DNA of 38,978 nucleotides from Chara braunii (Eukaryota > Streptophyta > Charophyceae > Charales > Characeae): the NCBI GenBank assembly GCA_003427395.1, contig BFEA01000312.1, positions 475,481-514,458 on the forward strand, in the 5' to 3' direction. Position 1 is the first letter of the stretch, and every line of letters starts with the position of its first letter. Under the pieces are notes generated by a model. That model was not told the DNA's origin, did not search any database, and saw nothing but the letters and a program-made list of their open reading frames with translations. A program made the translations under genes and the position numbers. Positions 28,188-38,796 of the stretch are shown one piece after another.

Positions 28188-29648
28188 GGGCTAGGTAGAC
28201 GCTGTCTGCACTAATGTCCTCTTTGGGACCTACCGCAGCATACGTCTGACCGGTTCTAAAAATAAATAAAATGATAGATGCCCGACGAGTTACCTAGACT
28301 ACTAGTCAAGCGGCATCAACAACACCTACACAAACTGTACACATGTAGCCTACCTCTATCTTTGATTAGTTCTGCACAGAAGCTTTAGGAAGAACTGACT
28401 ATGGTAGATTACAGTCCTACTCTAGGCTGTCTGTTAGGTGTTAGCAGTCTGTCAACCAACTAATCAAGATAAAAATAAACTACAGTGAGCAGATGTATGC
28501 ACAATGGATAAAATAGTGTTGCTCGGTAGAGTTCACAATTGGAATCCCCTTCCCCTGTATCCAATGTACCTGTACGCATCATCAAGCTGCGGTGTCTAAG
28601 GTGTGCAACCATGGCCCGCCCCTTGATCCCAAGAAGTATGCTTATGACCACCTGCCCTTTATTTACCCTCGCGTGCAACGAGCCTTACGTCTGACTGATC
28701 TGGCTGATCAAGAGGCAATTTCCATTGAGGCTCTTTGCTGCGCTGATAGAAGGGGTGTGCGGACTGACCAGTCCTACGTAGACGCTCCCAGACCGTCTAT
28801 AAACATTTCTGGTTGGGGTCTGAACTGTCCACTGGCTGTGATCGTCGTCCTGATTGCAACGTTAAAGAATTCCTGAGGACTCTTGGGGGCTGTCCAAAAA
28901 NTGCCTCNTGATCANGAGGCANTTTTTGGACAGCCCCCAAGAGTCCTCAGGAATTCTTTAACGTTGCAATCAGGACGACGATCACAGCCAGTGGACAGTT
29001 CAGACCCCAACCAGAAATGTTTATAGACGGTCTGGGAGCGACTACGTAGGACTGGTCAGTCCGCACACCCCTTCTATCAGCGCATCAAAGAGCCTCAATG
29101 GACAAAGCAGCATGGCCTGCGTGTACTAATACCCATAGGTTGGCATGGTGACTGTGACCCGTGCTTCGACCAGGGCCCTTCAGAGCCCTCTCCTGCCAGA
29201 TGCGCCACCGGGACGAATGTCGTCTCTCAAGATAGAGCGCACACGACTCCTTTCCGAAAGAGAGGACACTCAAGTTGGACTCGCTTCCTCGTGGTAAGAA
29301 GAGATTGAGAGGGTAGATAAGGAATAGGAACAACGTACCTGGAGATAGCTTCCCCCAACCACAAATTTCTCACCAATTGGGCCAACGTGCATTTCGATGA
29401 CCGGTCATTAGCCTCGGTACCACCCACAACGCAATACATTGCCATCTCAGCCAGCATACTCTCATCATCATGCATACACCTGTTGTCGCCACAGCTCCCA
29501 CGTTGTCGCCACAGCCTTCCAGCGGCCGGCCTCTCCACCTAGGCCCCGCTAATCAACCAGCGCCAAAGTATCCTTACTGCACATGAAGCATCGCCAGCGC
29601 ACCAAGTCACAATGTCGTCGGTGTCAAGTAAGCAGCGATCACCAACCA
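28188..29648 (-). other. Element D 5' leader
   Basis: The leader is 1461 nt long. It matches the leaders of A (1280) and C (1267) in several blocks. The excess equals the inserted arm of the palindrome (191-204 nt). No ORF of note is present. Confidence 0.75.
28721..29102. repeat. Near-perfect 382-bp palindrome
   Basis: Positions 28721-28911 and 28912-29102 are reverse complements with only two mismatches visible. The centre is TGATCA (28909-28914). Four Ns lie symmetrically (28901/28922 and 28908/28915). The right arm matches the normal leader order of A and C; the left arm is the extra copy. Confidence 0.93.
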
Positions 29649-29660
29649 GCTCTGATACCA
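29649..29660 (-). promoter_or_regulatory. Element D primer-binding site
   Basis: The minus strand reads TGGTATCAGAGC, followed by TGGTT. It is complementary to the 3' end of plant initiator tRNA-Met and lies three bases from the LTR end. Confidence 0.88.
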
Positions 29661-29663
29661 AAT

Positions 29664-30763
29664 TGCAAGGAATATGAGTGTGAGCGATATACATAAAACC
29701 AGGTTGCAGAATCACACAGCTGTCCCAGTAGTCGTGTCCCAAGCAGAGAGTACAAGTGCACCGAGAAAACCATCCATATAGAGCATTACAATGTCGTAAT
29801 GAGCCAATGTTCATGCCCGTAGGCCACTCCAACACAGTATCCAAAGTCGCTCTGCTCTGTCTGGCGCTCAGCGCCCAGCCTACTCTACCAAACTATCCTA
29901 CCTACAGCTGGTTCACGCAACAGGATCACTTCGACTCACGAAGACCAATGTACATGACTGCCAACACCATCACCGACCTCTCTTCATGTACCAGGTACGT
30001 ATCTCGTCACCCTCAATCAGACCTTGATTACCCCACACAGCGCCTCCTTCCCTGAAGACCACCTGATCATCCGTTGTACCCCCTGGCGCCCAGCAGCCCG
30101 GCTAAGGCTGCCTGCGCCCCGCTGCCCTGCAGCGCCCCACTACACCTCTCGCGCCCCGTCAGCGCCCTTGGCAGCAGCGCAGCATCAAGCGAGAGCGCAG
30201 CAGCACTTCNGCATTGCCAGCNCTGGNCAGAATGCCTGGCCTGGGCTGCCTCCTTCCTTTTGTGGAAGTGGCAGCCTCCNGGATGCTGCGTGTGGCCTGG
30301 CTGGAAGCTTCCAGTAGCTTCCGGTTGGGTCCCAGACCCTGCGCCCAGGCCCGAGACTACAGTTGAGGGCNTGGGNCCTTTGCANTTAGGCANGGCCTGA
30401 GTCTCCNGACTTGGGNTGTTTGCTGCATNTGTGCAGGGCTCCCAGGCAGGTGCGTTGGCACTACTGCTTTTGCAAAGGCCNAAGGCCTGCTTCCCAATGT
30501 ATCGGCCCTGCTTTGTGTATGTGTGCCCAGGCGCAACTGTCAAGGTCTGGGCCAACTGTATGACGCAGCAATGTGAGGCTCACGTGTCTTCCCAACCAAC
30601 TAGCCTGCTGCGAGAGCCTGAATACCCACATATGGAAATGTTGAATTTTGCCTTCGACGAATATTCAGGCCCGCCTTCACTTAGGGCGGGCACTTGGCTT
30701 GCTGGGGGCCTTAGCCCAGAACAATGTGATGTCTAATAGGGCCCCTTGAGGGCTTGTTCCTCA
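29664..30763 (-). repeat. Element D 5' LTR (1100 bp)
   Basis: On the minus strand it runs from TGAGGAACAAGCCC to TTCCTTGCA. Many isolated Ns lie at 30210-30481, where the copy in B has ordinary bases. This suggests the assembler merged near-identical copies. The hairpin GCCCGCC-TTCACTTAG-GGCGGGC is at 30669-30691. Confidence 0.85.
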
Positions 30764-31267
30764 CACAAACCTTTTTCTTGTGTTAAAATCCGGACCGTCC
30801 GGCGGCCTAGCCTTCGTCTGGTAGGGCTCCTGAGAGGCCCGGCTGGTTGGGTCCCCCGGTTGTGCGCCAGGTGGCCACACCACATTTTTGTCCGCGGGGG
30901 AAAGGCCTTTTCGGCCATTGGCGGCCTCCCCAGCGGCCTCGTGCTTGAAAATTATTTTTTTTGACTTTCTAAGAGGGAGGGGCAGGCCTTTTTCGACGAC
31001 TGATCCCAACCACCGATCACCGAAAAAGACCTTGTGCCATCCCCCCTGGCGGGCTATGATCCTGCATTCGAATTCGAACGGGAGATCGTCCTCCCTGCGC
31101 ACGAACTTGGAAGCCCAGCCGTCGTCATCGACCTGCCCATCGTCATCGACCTGCCCGTCACGCGCCGTCATCGACCTGCCTCTGCCCCTCCTCCTCGTGC
31201 GGAGCTCCCATCACGCTGGCCGTCGTCGAGCTGCCACATCATCGTCGACCTGCCCATCGTCGAGGTG
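30764..31267. other. Unassigned stretch between LTR D and integrase of C
   Basis: The minus strand next to the LTR reads ACACAAGAAAAAGGTTTGTG, weakly like a polypurine tract. At 31118-31266 the phrase CGTCATCGACCTGCC or a variant recurs about six times at irregular spacing. No gene is recognised. It could be the degenerate 3' end of element C or an unrelated insert. Confidence 0.45.
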
Positions 31268-32587
31268 CCAGCCTTAAGCCAGACTCTCTCGCCTACCTGA
31301 AAGAACTGTGTAAGATCTCCTACAATGTCTAAGATATCCCAGGGCCCAAAGAACTGTGGCATCAGCTTGCGGGATATGCCTAACTCCTGACCAAGCTCAG
31401 GAGCCTTAAGCCAGACTCTCTCGCCTACCTGAAAGTTAGAGGGCCGTCTATGTTTATTCTCAGATGCAATCATTGCCTCTTGAGACTTCCTAATGTGTTC
31501 CTGCTGCAGCATTTGTTCGTACTTGACAGTAAACTCTATGTTGCCGGGTGCTGCAGTGGGTTCTCTTTCTGGTAGCAGAAAGTCTAGGGCGGTTCAGGGC
31601 TTCCATCCAAGATGCAGTTGGTTGGGAGTCATGCCGGTAGTACTATGCACAACATTGTTGTACACGCTGGCAACGAGAGGTCGTTTCTCGTCCCAGTCGT
31701 CCTGACTTGGCTTGATATAGTGCCTAAGTAATTGTCGTACTACTCGGTTCATTTGTTCTGCTTGCCCATTTGACTCAGGATGATTTCCTGAAGTCATTTG
31801 GAGTTTTGTGCCAATTGTTCAGCAGTAGACTGCCACAGTTCGCTCGTGAATCTGACATCCCTATCACTAACAATAGACGTAGGTAGACCGAAGTCTCTTA
31901 CCCAGTTATCCATGAAAAGTTTGATGACAAAGTTAGTTTTAGCAGTTTCAGGCATAGCGATCACTCTGGCGTACTTGGTAAAACGGTCCACTATGACGAA
32001 GATGTGTCTCTTTCCTGTCCTGCGCGTCACAAGGGTATTCCATGAAATCCATGGACACACTCTGGCCTGGTCCTTCAGGGATCGGCAAGGGTTTGATCAA
32101 CCCAAGCGGAGCCTGAGTCCTTGGTTTGTCCCTTTTACAAACCTGGCAGGTTTCAACATAACGTTTTGCATCTTCTAACATAGAAGGCCACCAACAATCT
32201 TTGCACTAAGTTCGCTGATGTCTTTCTATAGCCAAAATGACCAGTTGCATCATGACATTCTCCTAAAAATAAACTACTCAAAGACTCACTATTAGCAACA
32301 CATAGTCTTTTATTCCCTGCCTTTTCAAGGAACAGCAAGCCATCTACCATCGTAAATTCATCCAAAGTCTTCTTGTCCTTTGCTTGGAATCTACGGATGA
32401 TTTCTGACATGACTAGGTCTCCCTGATAGGCTTCCACCATCGATCGAGTGAGTTTGTCAGATATGCCAAACTCGGTAACTAGCGCGCCCAGATAATCTGC
32501 CCTTCTAAATAGCGTATCAGCCACCTTGTTGTACGTACCCTTGATAGGATCAACTTGATAGCATACATGTCTATCACTTGAATCCAT
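31268..32587 (-). pseudogene. Element C integrase
   Basis: Integrase is spread over several frames. The zinc finger reads LFLGECHDATGHFGYRKTSA and VETCQVCKRDKPRTQAPLGL. The core has D in VSMDFMEY, D in SIVSDRDVRFTSELW and E in NHPESNGQAEQMNRVVRQ. The C-terminal part reads NFQVGERVWLKAPELGQELG, KLMPQFFGPWDILDIVGD. The last motif, FQVGERVWLKA, then appears a second time from a duplicated DNA segment (31272-31306 and 31404-31438). No chromodomain is seen. Frames change near 32170, 32050 and 31800. Confidence 0.84.
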
Positions 32588-33793
32588 CTCTTGAGTGCGT
32601 CTGACAACACAGGCTGTGTCTTAATCCAGCGCAAAGTCTCATGGTCAGACCTCACATAGAAGAATCTTCCTAGGAGTGTCTCCAATGGACTAGCGCTCTG
32701 TATAGGGCGTGAGCTCTCTCTCATAGGTGAACTTAGCTAACTTTTGAGATGGCATCTTCTTGCTCATATACTCGATCGATCTCAACTTGGGCCCTTCCTG
32801 TTGCGCAAGGACCGCGCCTATGACATATTGGCTGGCGTCTGTGGTCACAACAAATGGCTTGTCAGGATCAGGAAGTTTGAGAACTTCATAGTGTGTTAGA
32901 GCATACTTCAATTTCTTGAAGCTTGCCTCACACTCTTCAGTCCCCTCCCAAGGGGTGTCAAGTCGAGTTAGATCCGTTAATGGGAAAGCTATAGTATTAT
33001 AGCTCTTCACAAACGGACGATAATAGCCCGTCATCCCCAAAAACGATCTGACCTCAGTAACAGTCTGAGATCTAGGCCAGTCACGTATGCTGGCCACCTT
33101 CGCATCTTCCGGCCTCAATCCATCTGCTGAAATTTCATGACCCAAGTACAAGATCTTGGTGCAACCAAACTCGCATTTATCCAAGTTTACCTTGTATTGG
33201 TGCTGTCTTAGGAGACCTAACACTGTTTTCAAGTGCTCAGCGTGCTCCTCTACAGTCCTACTAAAGATGAGAATATCGTCGAGGTACACGGCGATAAATT
33301 TATCCAAGTACTCATGAAATATCCGGTTCATCGCGTGCTGAAATGTACCAGGCGCATTGCATAGGCCAAAAGGCATCACCACAAACTCGTACAGACCGTA
33401 CCTGGTCTGGAATGCGGTCTTGTGCTGGTCCTCAGGTCTAACAGCAATTTGATGGTATCCGGACTTCAGATCTAGCTTTGTGAAGTACCGACATCCCTGC
33501 ACTCTATCCAAGAGGTCGTCAATGCGGGGTAGGGGCTCCGCGTTCTTAACGGTGATGGCATTGACGCCCCTATAGTCAATGCACATCCTTAATGGACCTC
33601 CCTTCTTTGGGACAAATAAGACTGGCGCACTGTAAGGGGAGGTACTAGGCCGTATCCATCCCTTCTCTGTGGGCTCCTTGAGCCGGCGGCGAAGCTCATC
33701 TAACTCCGCAGGAGACATCCTATAGATTCGTCCTCTAGGCACCTTGCTACCTGGGACAACCTCTATCGCATGGACAACTTCCCTTTCTACCAC
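32479..33793 (-). pseudogene. Element C reverse transcriptase and RNase H
   Basis: A 367-codon frame (33793-32690) covers RT: ELDELRRRLKEPTEKGWI, VLFVPKKGGPLRMCIDYRGV, YFTKLDLKSGYHQIAV, MPFGLCNAPGTFQHAMNRIF and AVYLDDILIFSRT (YLDD at 33286-33275). It then gives IRDWPRSQTVTEVRSFLGMT of the connection. RNase H starts with PFVVTTDASQYVIGAVLAQQ (catalytic Asp) and TYEREL (Glu). A frameshift near 32710 moves the rest (FYVRSDHETLRWIKTQPVLS, third acidic residue) to frame 32724-32479. RT catalytic residues are intact, the best preserved in the window. Confidence 0.9.
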
Positions 33794-33805
33794 GCCTGTG
33801 GGCTC

Positions 33806-34699
33806 CTAAAAAAGGTCGGAATATTGAGCGACGACTTTTTCTATCTCTGGGGGTGATTTAACGGCCTCCCGTTTCCCAAAGACAAAAACTAGATACATGC
33901 CTTCCTCGCGATTCTGTTTATAATAGTTATAGAAGGATGATGCACACATGCATCCATAGTTTTCAATTAGACTACTAGCTTTGAACTTTCGCAATCTAAC
34001 AGATCTACCGTTGGGCAACTTGTGAATCAATACCTTTCTATCCCAGTCAAACTGCGGTTGCGCGACCTCGAGGTAGTACATACCTAGGAGCATGTCAAAT
34101 GGCAGTTCGTCGCTAACCAGGAAGGAGATTTTATGACTCACTTTCACCAACATTTGGTGCTTGTTGGCCAGCGTAGAAGCTACAGTTCTGCTAAGCCGAT
34201 GCACTTGGTCCTTTAAGCGCAGTCTATCCACACAAGCACGATTGATGAAATTCCGTGTAGAGCCTATGTCTGCGAAGGCGCCAACCTTGCGGCCACGTAC
34301 ATCTACTTCTACCACGAAATGTTCACCCTTTGGACCTCTACTAATCATCGCCCAAGAGTCCCTGGGGTCCTTCCCTGACCACTCAGTCTCTAACTCTTCT
34401 AGGGCCTCAGACACATCTCTCGAACAGAGCGCCGGTGGGTCTGAATGTGTCTGTGGGGCGATGTGCGGGTCTCTAGCCTTGGCCAACGCCTGAAGTGGGG
34501 AAGGCAATGTTACCACTTCAGCATGAGTAAGAGCGGCTAACACTCCTACTGGCCCGAGGTGTTTCCCTGTGAGCTGCTCGCAGAAGCACTCCCAGCATTC
34601 GAAGATAAGCCCACCACTGTTGGCGAGGCTACCGTCGTTATGACCTTTTTGCCTCGGCACGTACGTGATGTGTGGCCATAATTGCCACAGTTCATGCAA
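33806..34699 (-). pseudogene. Element C protease region
   Basis: The frame overlaps the end of gag by about 150 nt in the -1 frame. Its protease reads GEHFVVEVDVRGRKVGAFAD followed by IGSTRNFI, so the triad is DIG, then LPFDMLLGMYYLEVAQPQFD. It ends with a TAG after VAQYSDLF; in element A the same place reads LFEEPTGV. RT follows in the same frame, so this single stop separates protease from RT. Confidence 0.86.
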
Positions 34700-36483
34700 G
34701 TGCCCCTAGCGACTCGGTCCCTCCACACCTCGTAATCCAAACCAAGCTTTACCCATGCGGGTGTCCCTTGGTCTCCCTGACCCGCGGACCGTCCTACCTT
34801 CTTCTTCCTGGTCCCCCTAGCCTTTTCCTTGATGGGTGCCACGACTCTCCCATCCGAAGTCTCGCTGGCCCCATCTTGCTCTGTCACCTCTCCAAGATCT
34901 GGGAAATCTTCAATCTCCGTCGTTTGACCATCATGGTCAACGGACATTAACTGACCCGTCTTCTTCCAGTCTTGGGGTAGTCTCTTCCTACCATCATGAG
35001 ATGTCCTATGCGCAGACCCTAGCTTCGCCTCCATGTCCAGAGCTTTCTTACTAAAAGAAGCGAAGGTGTGCTGTTCGACGTAGGCCTCATCAACCAGCTT
35101 GGTCCTTACCTCTCCAGGTAGGCACCTTAGGTAATCCGTTAGGAGAACCTGCTGGTCAAAACACACACCAGGTACCACGAGGAGACGTTCCACGATGTCC
35201 GTAAGCTCTCTAACATCCTTGAACCTGCGGGAACAAAGGTTGTTGATAGCATCGGTGGCCTTTTGAGCCCCTTGCGGGTCATGCCGCCTGTTGTAGACCG
35301 ACCGTACGATCTCTTCCAATGTCTGGGCCTGTGCCCAAACATCGAAGTTTTGTCCGTAGCCCTGCTGTTGCACTAAGCCATTCAGCCAGCGGGCTGCTGA
35401 TCCCTCTAAAAAGGATGCAGCCACTACAACTTCCTGCTCTGGCCTTGTGAGCTTGTGCCTCACATAAGTAGGCACAGTCCTCACTCGAGTGTCCAAGTCC
35501 TCCTCCTTCTTTCTATCTCCAGAGAAGGGCTTGGGACTCATCAAAGGTATCTTAGGCATCCATTGCATAGGCTGCATGGGCCCAGGGGCTTGCTGCAGCG
35601 GCTGCATAGCCACTGAAACAGGCTGCTGCACACTAACCTGGGCCTGGCTTGACAGTGGGACTGTAGTGACCACTGTCGTGGATGGTACGGCAGAGACTCT
35701 TTGAACCGGACCAATAGTTGCTACCAAACCACCTGGAGGGGGCATGCCAAACATACGGGAGAAAGTTTGCCCTGTGTGTGGCGGCATCGATGATGGACCC
35801 GCACCCGCAGGGGGAACTACAACAAACTGTGGCTGCCTCACCACCGTGCGAGGAGCCCAAAGTTCAGTCAGTATTTGTTTTTGGCCTGCTACCAATTCGG
35901 CCAGCAATTCCTGCTGGACGTTCTGCGCTTCAGCTACCGAAAGTAAAGCATTACGCAGAACACGGCCAGCAGGGTCTTATGCTGCCTCATCTAGTGTTTC
36001 CAGTCTGCCTAGCTCCTGCATTCTATTCCCTAGTCTATCCTTCCTAAGTATGGCTTTTCTTCTCCTCTCTGCTGCCTCGTCCAACTGCCGTTGTAGCTCA
36101 TCCTAAAGTTCTTCTGCTTGCCGGATTTCTATGTCCTCCGACGTGAGTTGAATTTGTTGGTTGACTAGCAAGCTAGCAATCTGACCAGTGGAAACCTGAG
36201 AACCACTCTGACTGACTCCTGACGAAGTGGACTGTGTAGAGACTTGCGACATAGCTGAGGTAGCCATGGTTGCACCGGTACTAGCTGAGACTCTAGTCTT
36301 GGCACTATCCTCAGCTGCCCTCGCTCTCCTTGCTGTTGTTCTCTCTCTAGCCTCTTTCCTCAATCTTCTCTCGTCTCCTGGACTTGACTCCAAGAATGTC
36401 AAGGGTCGACTGCAGGCAGTCCCGCGAGTAGTCCTACGGTCGTCCACTAGCAATTCCTCCTCACTAGTGCTTGCATCACTCAC
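34546..36483 (-). pseudogene. Element C gag
   Basis: Gag starts at Met 36483 (MSDASTSEEELLVDDRRTTR) and stays in one frame to 34546, about 645 codons, apart from two stops: a TAG at 36103-36105 and a TAA near 35980. The N-terminal region is Ser/Thr/Gln-rich with a coiled-coil stretch. The middle is Pro/Gln-rich. The capsid-like block has PFSGDRKKEEDLDTRVRTVP, AASFLEGSAARWLNGL and LTDYLRCLPGEVRTKLVDEA. The zinc knuckle CMNCGNYGHTSRTC (34698-34657) is an intact CX2CX4HX4C. It is the best preserved gag of this family here. Confidence 0.88.
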
Positions 36484-37750
36484 GAGCTACAGTGTGTGTG
36501 ATCTAAACTAGAATCCACACTGAATCCTACCTTAGCCTGACACACATCCGATTATAAACTACAACTAATTTCGGTCTGCTGAAACAGAAACAGTTAGGTG
36601 ATATAGTAACAACTAATGTCAGGTCCTACAGGATATATTAATTCTATTTTAGATTACCCTGGAACAGATTGCACTACAGCAAAGATTTACTCTATCTGTA
36701 GCTGTCTGTCAGTTGTTAGGAAAGTCTGTCACAACTAGATAATCAAAAATAAAAATAACATCTCCTGTTGGAGATGTATACTGGATGGCAGATTGATAGT
36801 TGATTGCCACTGTGAACAGTTACCGGAATCTGCCCCTCCCCCTATATTCTTCTTGAGTGGTCACTTTGTGTCAACGTTCCTGAGCATCTGGTTGAGCAGC
36901 GTGTCTGAAGGTGTGCAATCCGGCCCACCCCTGTGCCCCAAGTCATTGCCGAACATGCCAGCCAGTCCACTCTTATTTACCCTTGTACAAAACGAGCCTT
37001 ACACCCGGTTGATCTGGCTAATCAGGAGGAAATTTAGGAGAGCCCCCATCTCCTCACGAAGTATTTAACGTCGCAGTCAGGACGACGATCACAGCCAGAT
37101 TCAATCCGAGTCCCCAACCAGAAATATTTATAGACGGTCTGGTAAGCGTCTCCTAAAACGCTGGCATGCCCGGCACGACCTCTATTGCGCAAGCAGCAGA
37201 ACCAAGGACTTGCTGCCCAAGCATGCGTGTACTAGTCCCAGCGGGTTGACATGGTGACCGTGACCCGAGTGCTTCGTCCAGGGCCCTTCGGAGGCTTCGC
37301 TCGTCTCCCACCAGCTTGCTGCCCAGGAAGAATGTCGACTCTCAAGGTTGAGCGCTCGCGACACCTCACATCGAGAGGACTCTCAAGACAAAACTCACTT
37401 CCTCACGGTAAGAAGAGATGAATAGGGTAGATAAGGAAGAGAGCAACGTACCTCATAAATGCTGCCCCCAACCACAGATTTCTCACCGGTNACCTGATGT
37501 GCAATTATGATGACCGGTCTTTGCCTCAGCACAACCAACAGCAGAATGCGGTTCCACCTCGGCTTAATATGTCACATCAGCGAGTTCTCATCATCCAGCA
37601 TACACCCCGTATGTCACCACATAGCTCCCTGGCGCGCCCACTCTACCCTGAGCCGCCTAAAGTTCAACGCCAATGCCTTATCACTGCCCCACACCTCATG
37701 CGAAGGACCAATAGCTATTGCGAAGAACCAATGAAGCGCAATATGAACCA
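36484..37750 (-). other. Element C 5' leader
   Basis: The 1267-nt leader has the same blocks as those of A and D (TTTAACGTCGCAGTCAGGAC, AACCAGAAATATTTATAGAC in plus reading) and no palindromic insert. No ORF of note is present. Confidence 0.75.
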
Positions 37751-37762
37751 GCTCTGATACCA
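37751..37762 (-). promoter_or_regulatory. Element C primer-binding site
   Basis: TGGTATCAGAGC on the minus strand, followed by TGGTT, matches the initiator tRNA-Met site of element D exactly. It lies three bases from the LTR. Confidence 0.88.
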
Positions 37763-37765
37763 AAT

Positions 37766-38796
37766 TGCAAGGAAAATAAGCAATAGCGAGATGACAATAC
37801 CAGATCACACCATCACATTGAAAGCCAAATAGTCACACCGTGTCTAGAGAGCAGCATTGCACCAATAATACACCAATGGAGGTTCGTAGCACTGAAAACC
37901 AATGTTCATGGAGAGCATACTCTCTCCTCTCAACACAACAGTCCAGTTCCTTCACACTCACACTTGGCGCTCAGCGCCCAGCCTACTCCTACACAGCTAC
38001 TACAGACTACAAAAAGACAATGCAACTGTTGACATCAGCGGCAGCCCGAAGTACTTGAAGATGTCGCCCATGCAGACCATCGCCAATACAAGGTATGTGC
38101 CCTCACATTATCATCATCATCATCATCCTTCACCTATCCCCTGACTTCACCCACGTCTGTCCTCTGTTTCACCCGAAGACCACCCCTGCGCTTCACTGTA
38201 GTCCAAGCCCACCAGCTCTGGTGGCTGGGCTATGGCGCTGCCCTCAGCAGCGCCCTCTTCCTCTGCACGACCGCACGTGCTGCACCTCGCCTCTCAGCGC
38301 TGCAGCAGCCTACGAGCATGAGCTCCAGCAGCGCTACCGCCAGCATGCGAGTGCCTAAATGAGGCTGCCTGGCCAGAGCTCTTTCCTTTATGGAAAAGAT
38401 CTGGCCAGCTCTCGCAGCCTGGCTGGGCTGGCCTGGGCCCAACAGCTTCCAGAAGGCCCCTGGAGGCTGCCTGGATGCAACAGCTACTGGGTTGCTCGGC
38501 CTCGGTCGGTTGGGCACCCAACTGTCTATGTATGAGGCTGCGAATCACGCCCAGGGCCTGCATTCTTTGGAAAGGCCCGGTAGGCCGTGGAAATGTCTTT
38601 GTTGTTCGGCCTGTGTTTCTTTCAACCAACTGGCGCGTCGCAACTGCCTGGACCCCAAATATGAAATTGACAGTCGAGGGCCTCTTGCAAAAAGCCAGGC
38701 CCGCCTTCACTTAGGGCGGGCACCTCCGCCTTCACTTAGGGTGGGCAATGCTGCATACAGGGCCCCAAAGGCCTGCCGAGGACCCAGATCCTCGCA
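37766..38796 (-). repeat. Element C 5' LTR (1031 bp)
   Basis: On the minus strand it runs from TGCGAGGATCTGGG to TTCCTTGCA. It lacks the GAGCCTGAATACCCACATA block of B and D. It carries two TTCACTTAG hairpins in tandem (38699-38721 and 38726-38744). The second stem, CCGCC/GGTGG, keeps pairing through a G-T pair. Confidence 0.82.
38699..38744. repeat. Tandem TTCACTTAG hairpins in LTR C
   Basis: First stem GCCCGCC/GGCGGGC, second CCGCC/GGTGG, both around TTCACTTAG. The other LTRs carry one copy only. Confidence 0.85.

Larger units (their letters stand above)
26485..30763 (-). mobile_element. Element D: 5' half of an A-D family gypsy element
   Basis: The minus-strand order is 5' LTR (30763-29664), intact primer-binding site (29660-29649), a leader enlarged by a palindrome, and gag to just before the zinc knuckle. 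Pol is absent here. The truncation point in gag is close to where element B resumes at 20350, so the two may be halves of one element split by F. Confidence 0.86.
31268..38796 (-). mobile_element. Element C: nearly complete A-D family gypsy element
   Basis: The minus-strand order is 5' LTR (38796-37766), intact primer-binding site, leader, gag, protease, RT, RNase H and integrase. The 3' LTR of its own type is missing. Its LTR start (TGCGAGGATC) differs from that of B and D (TGAGGAACAA), so it is a separate subfamily. Gag has two in-frame stops, pol has one stop between protease and RT, and RNase H/integrase has several frameshifts. Confidence 0.9.

Noticed and set aside
38095-38144. Poly-His-like frame from CAT repeats
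   Set aside because: It is a short (ATC)n microsatellite within LTR C.
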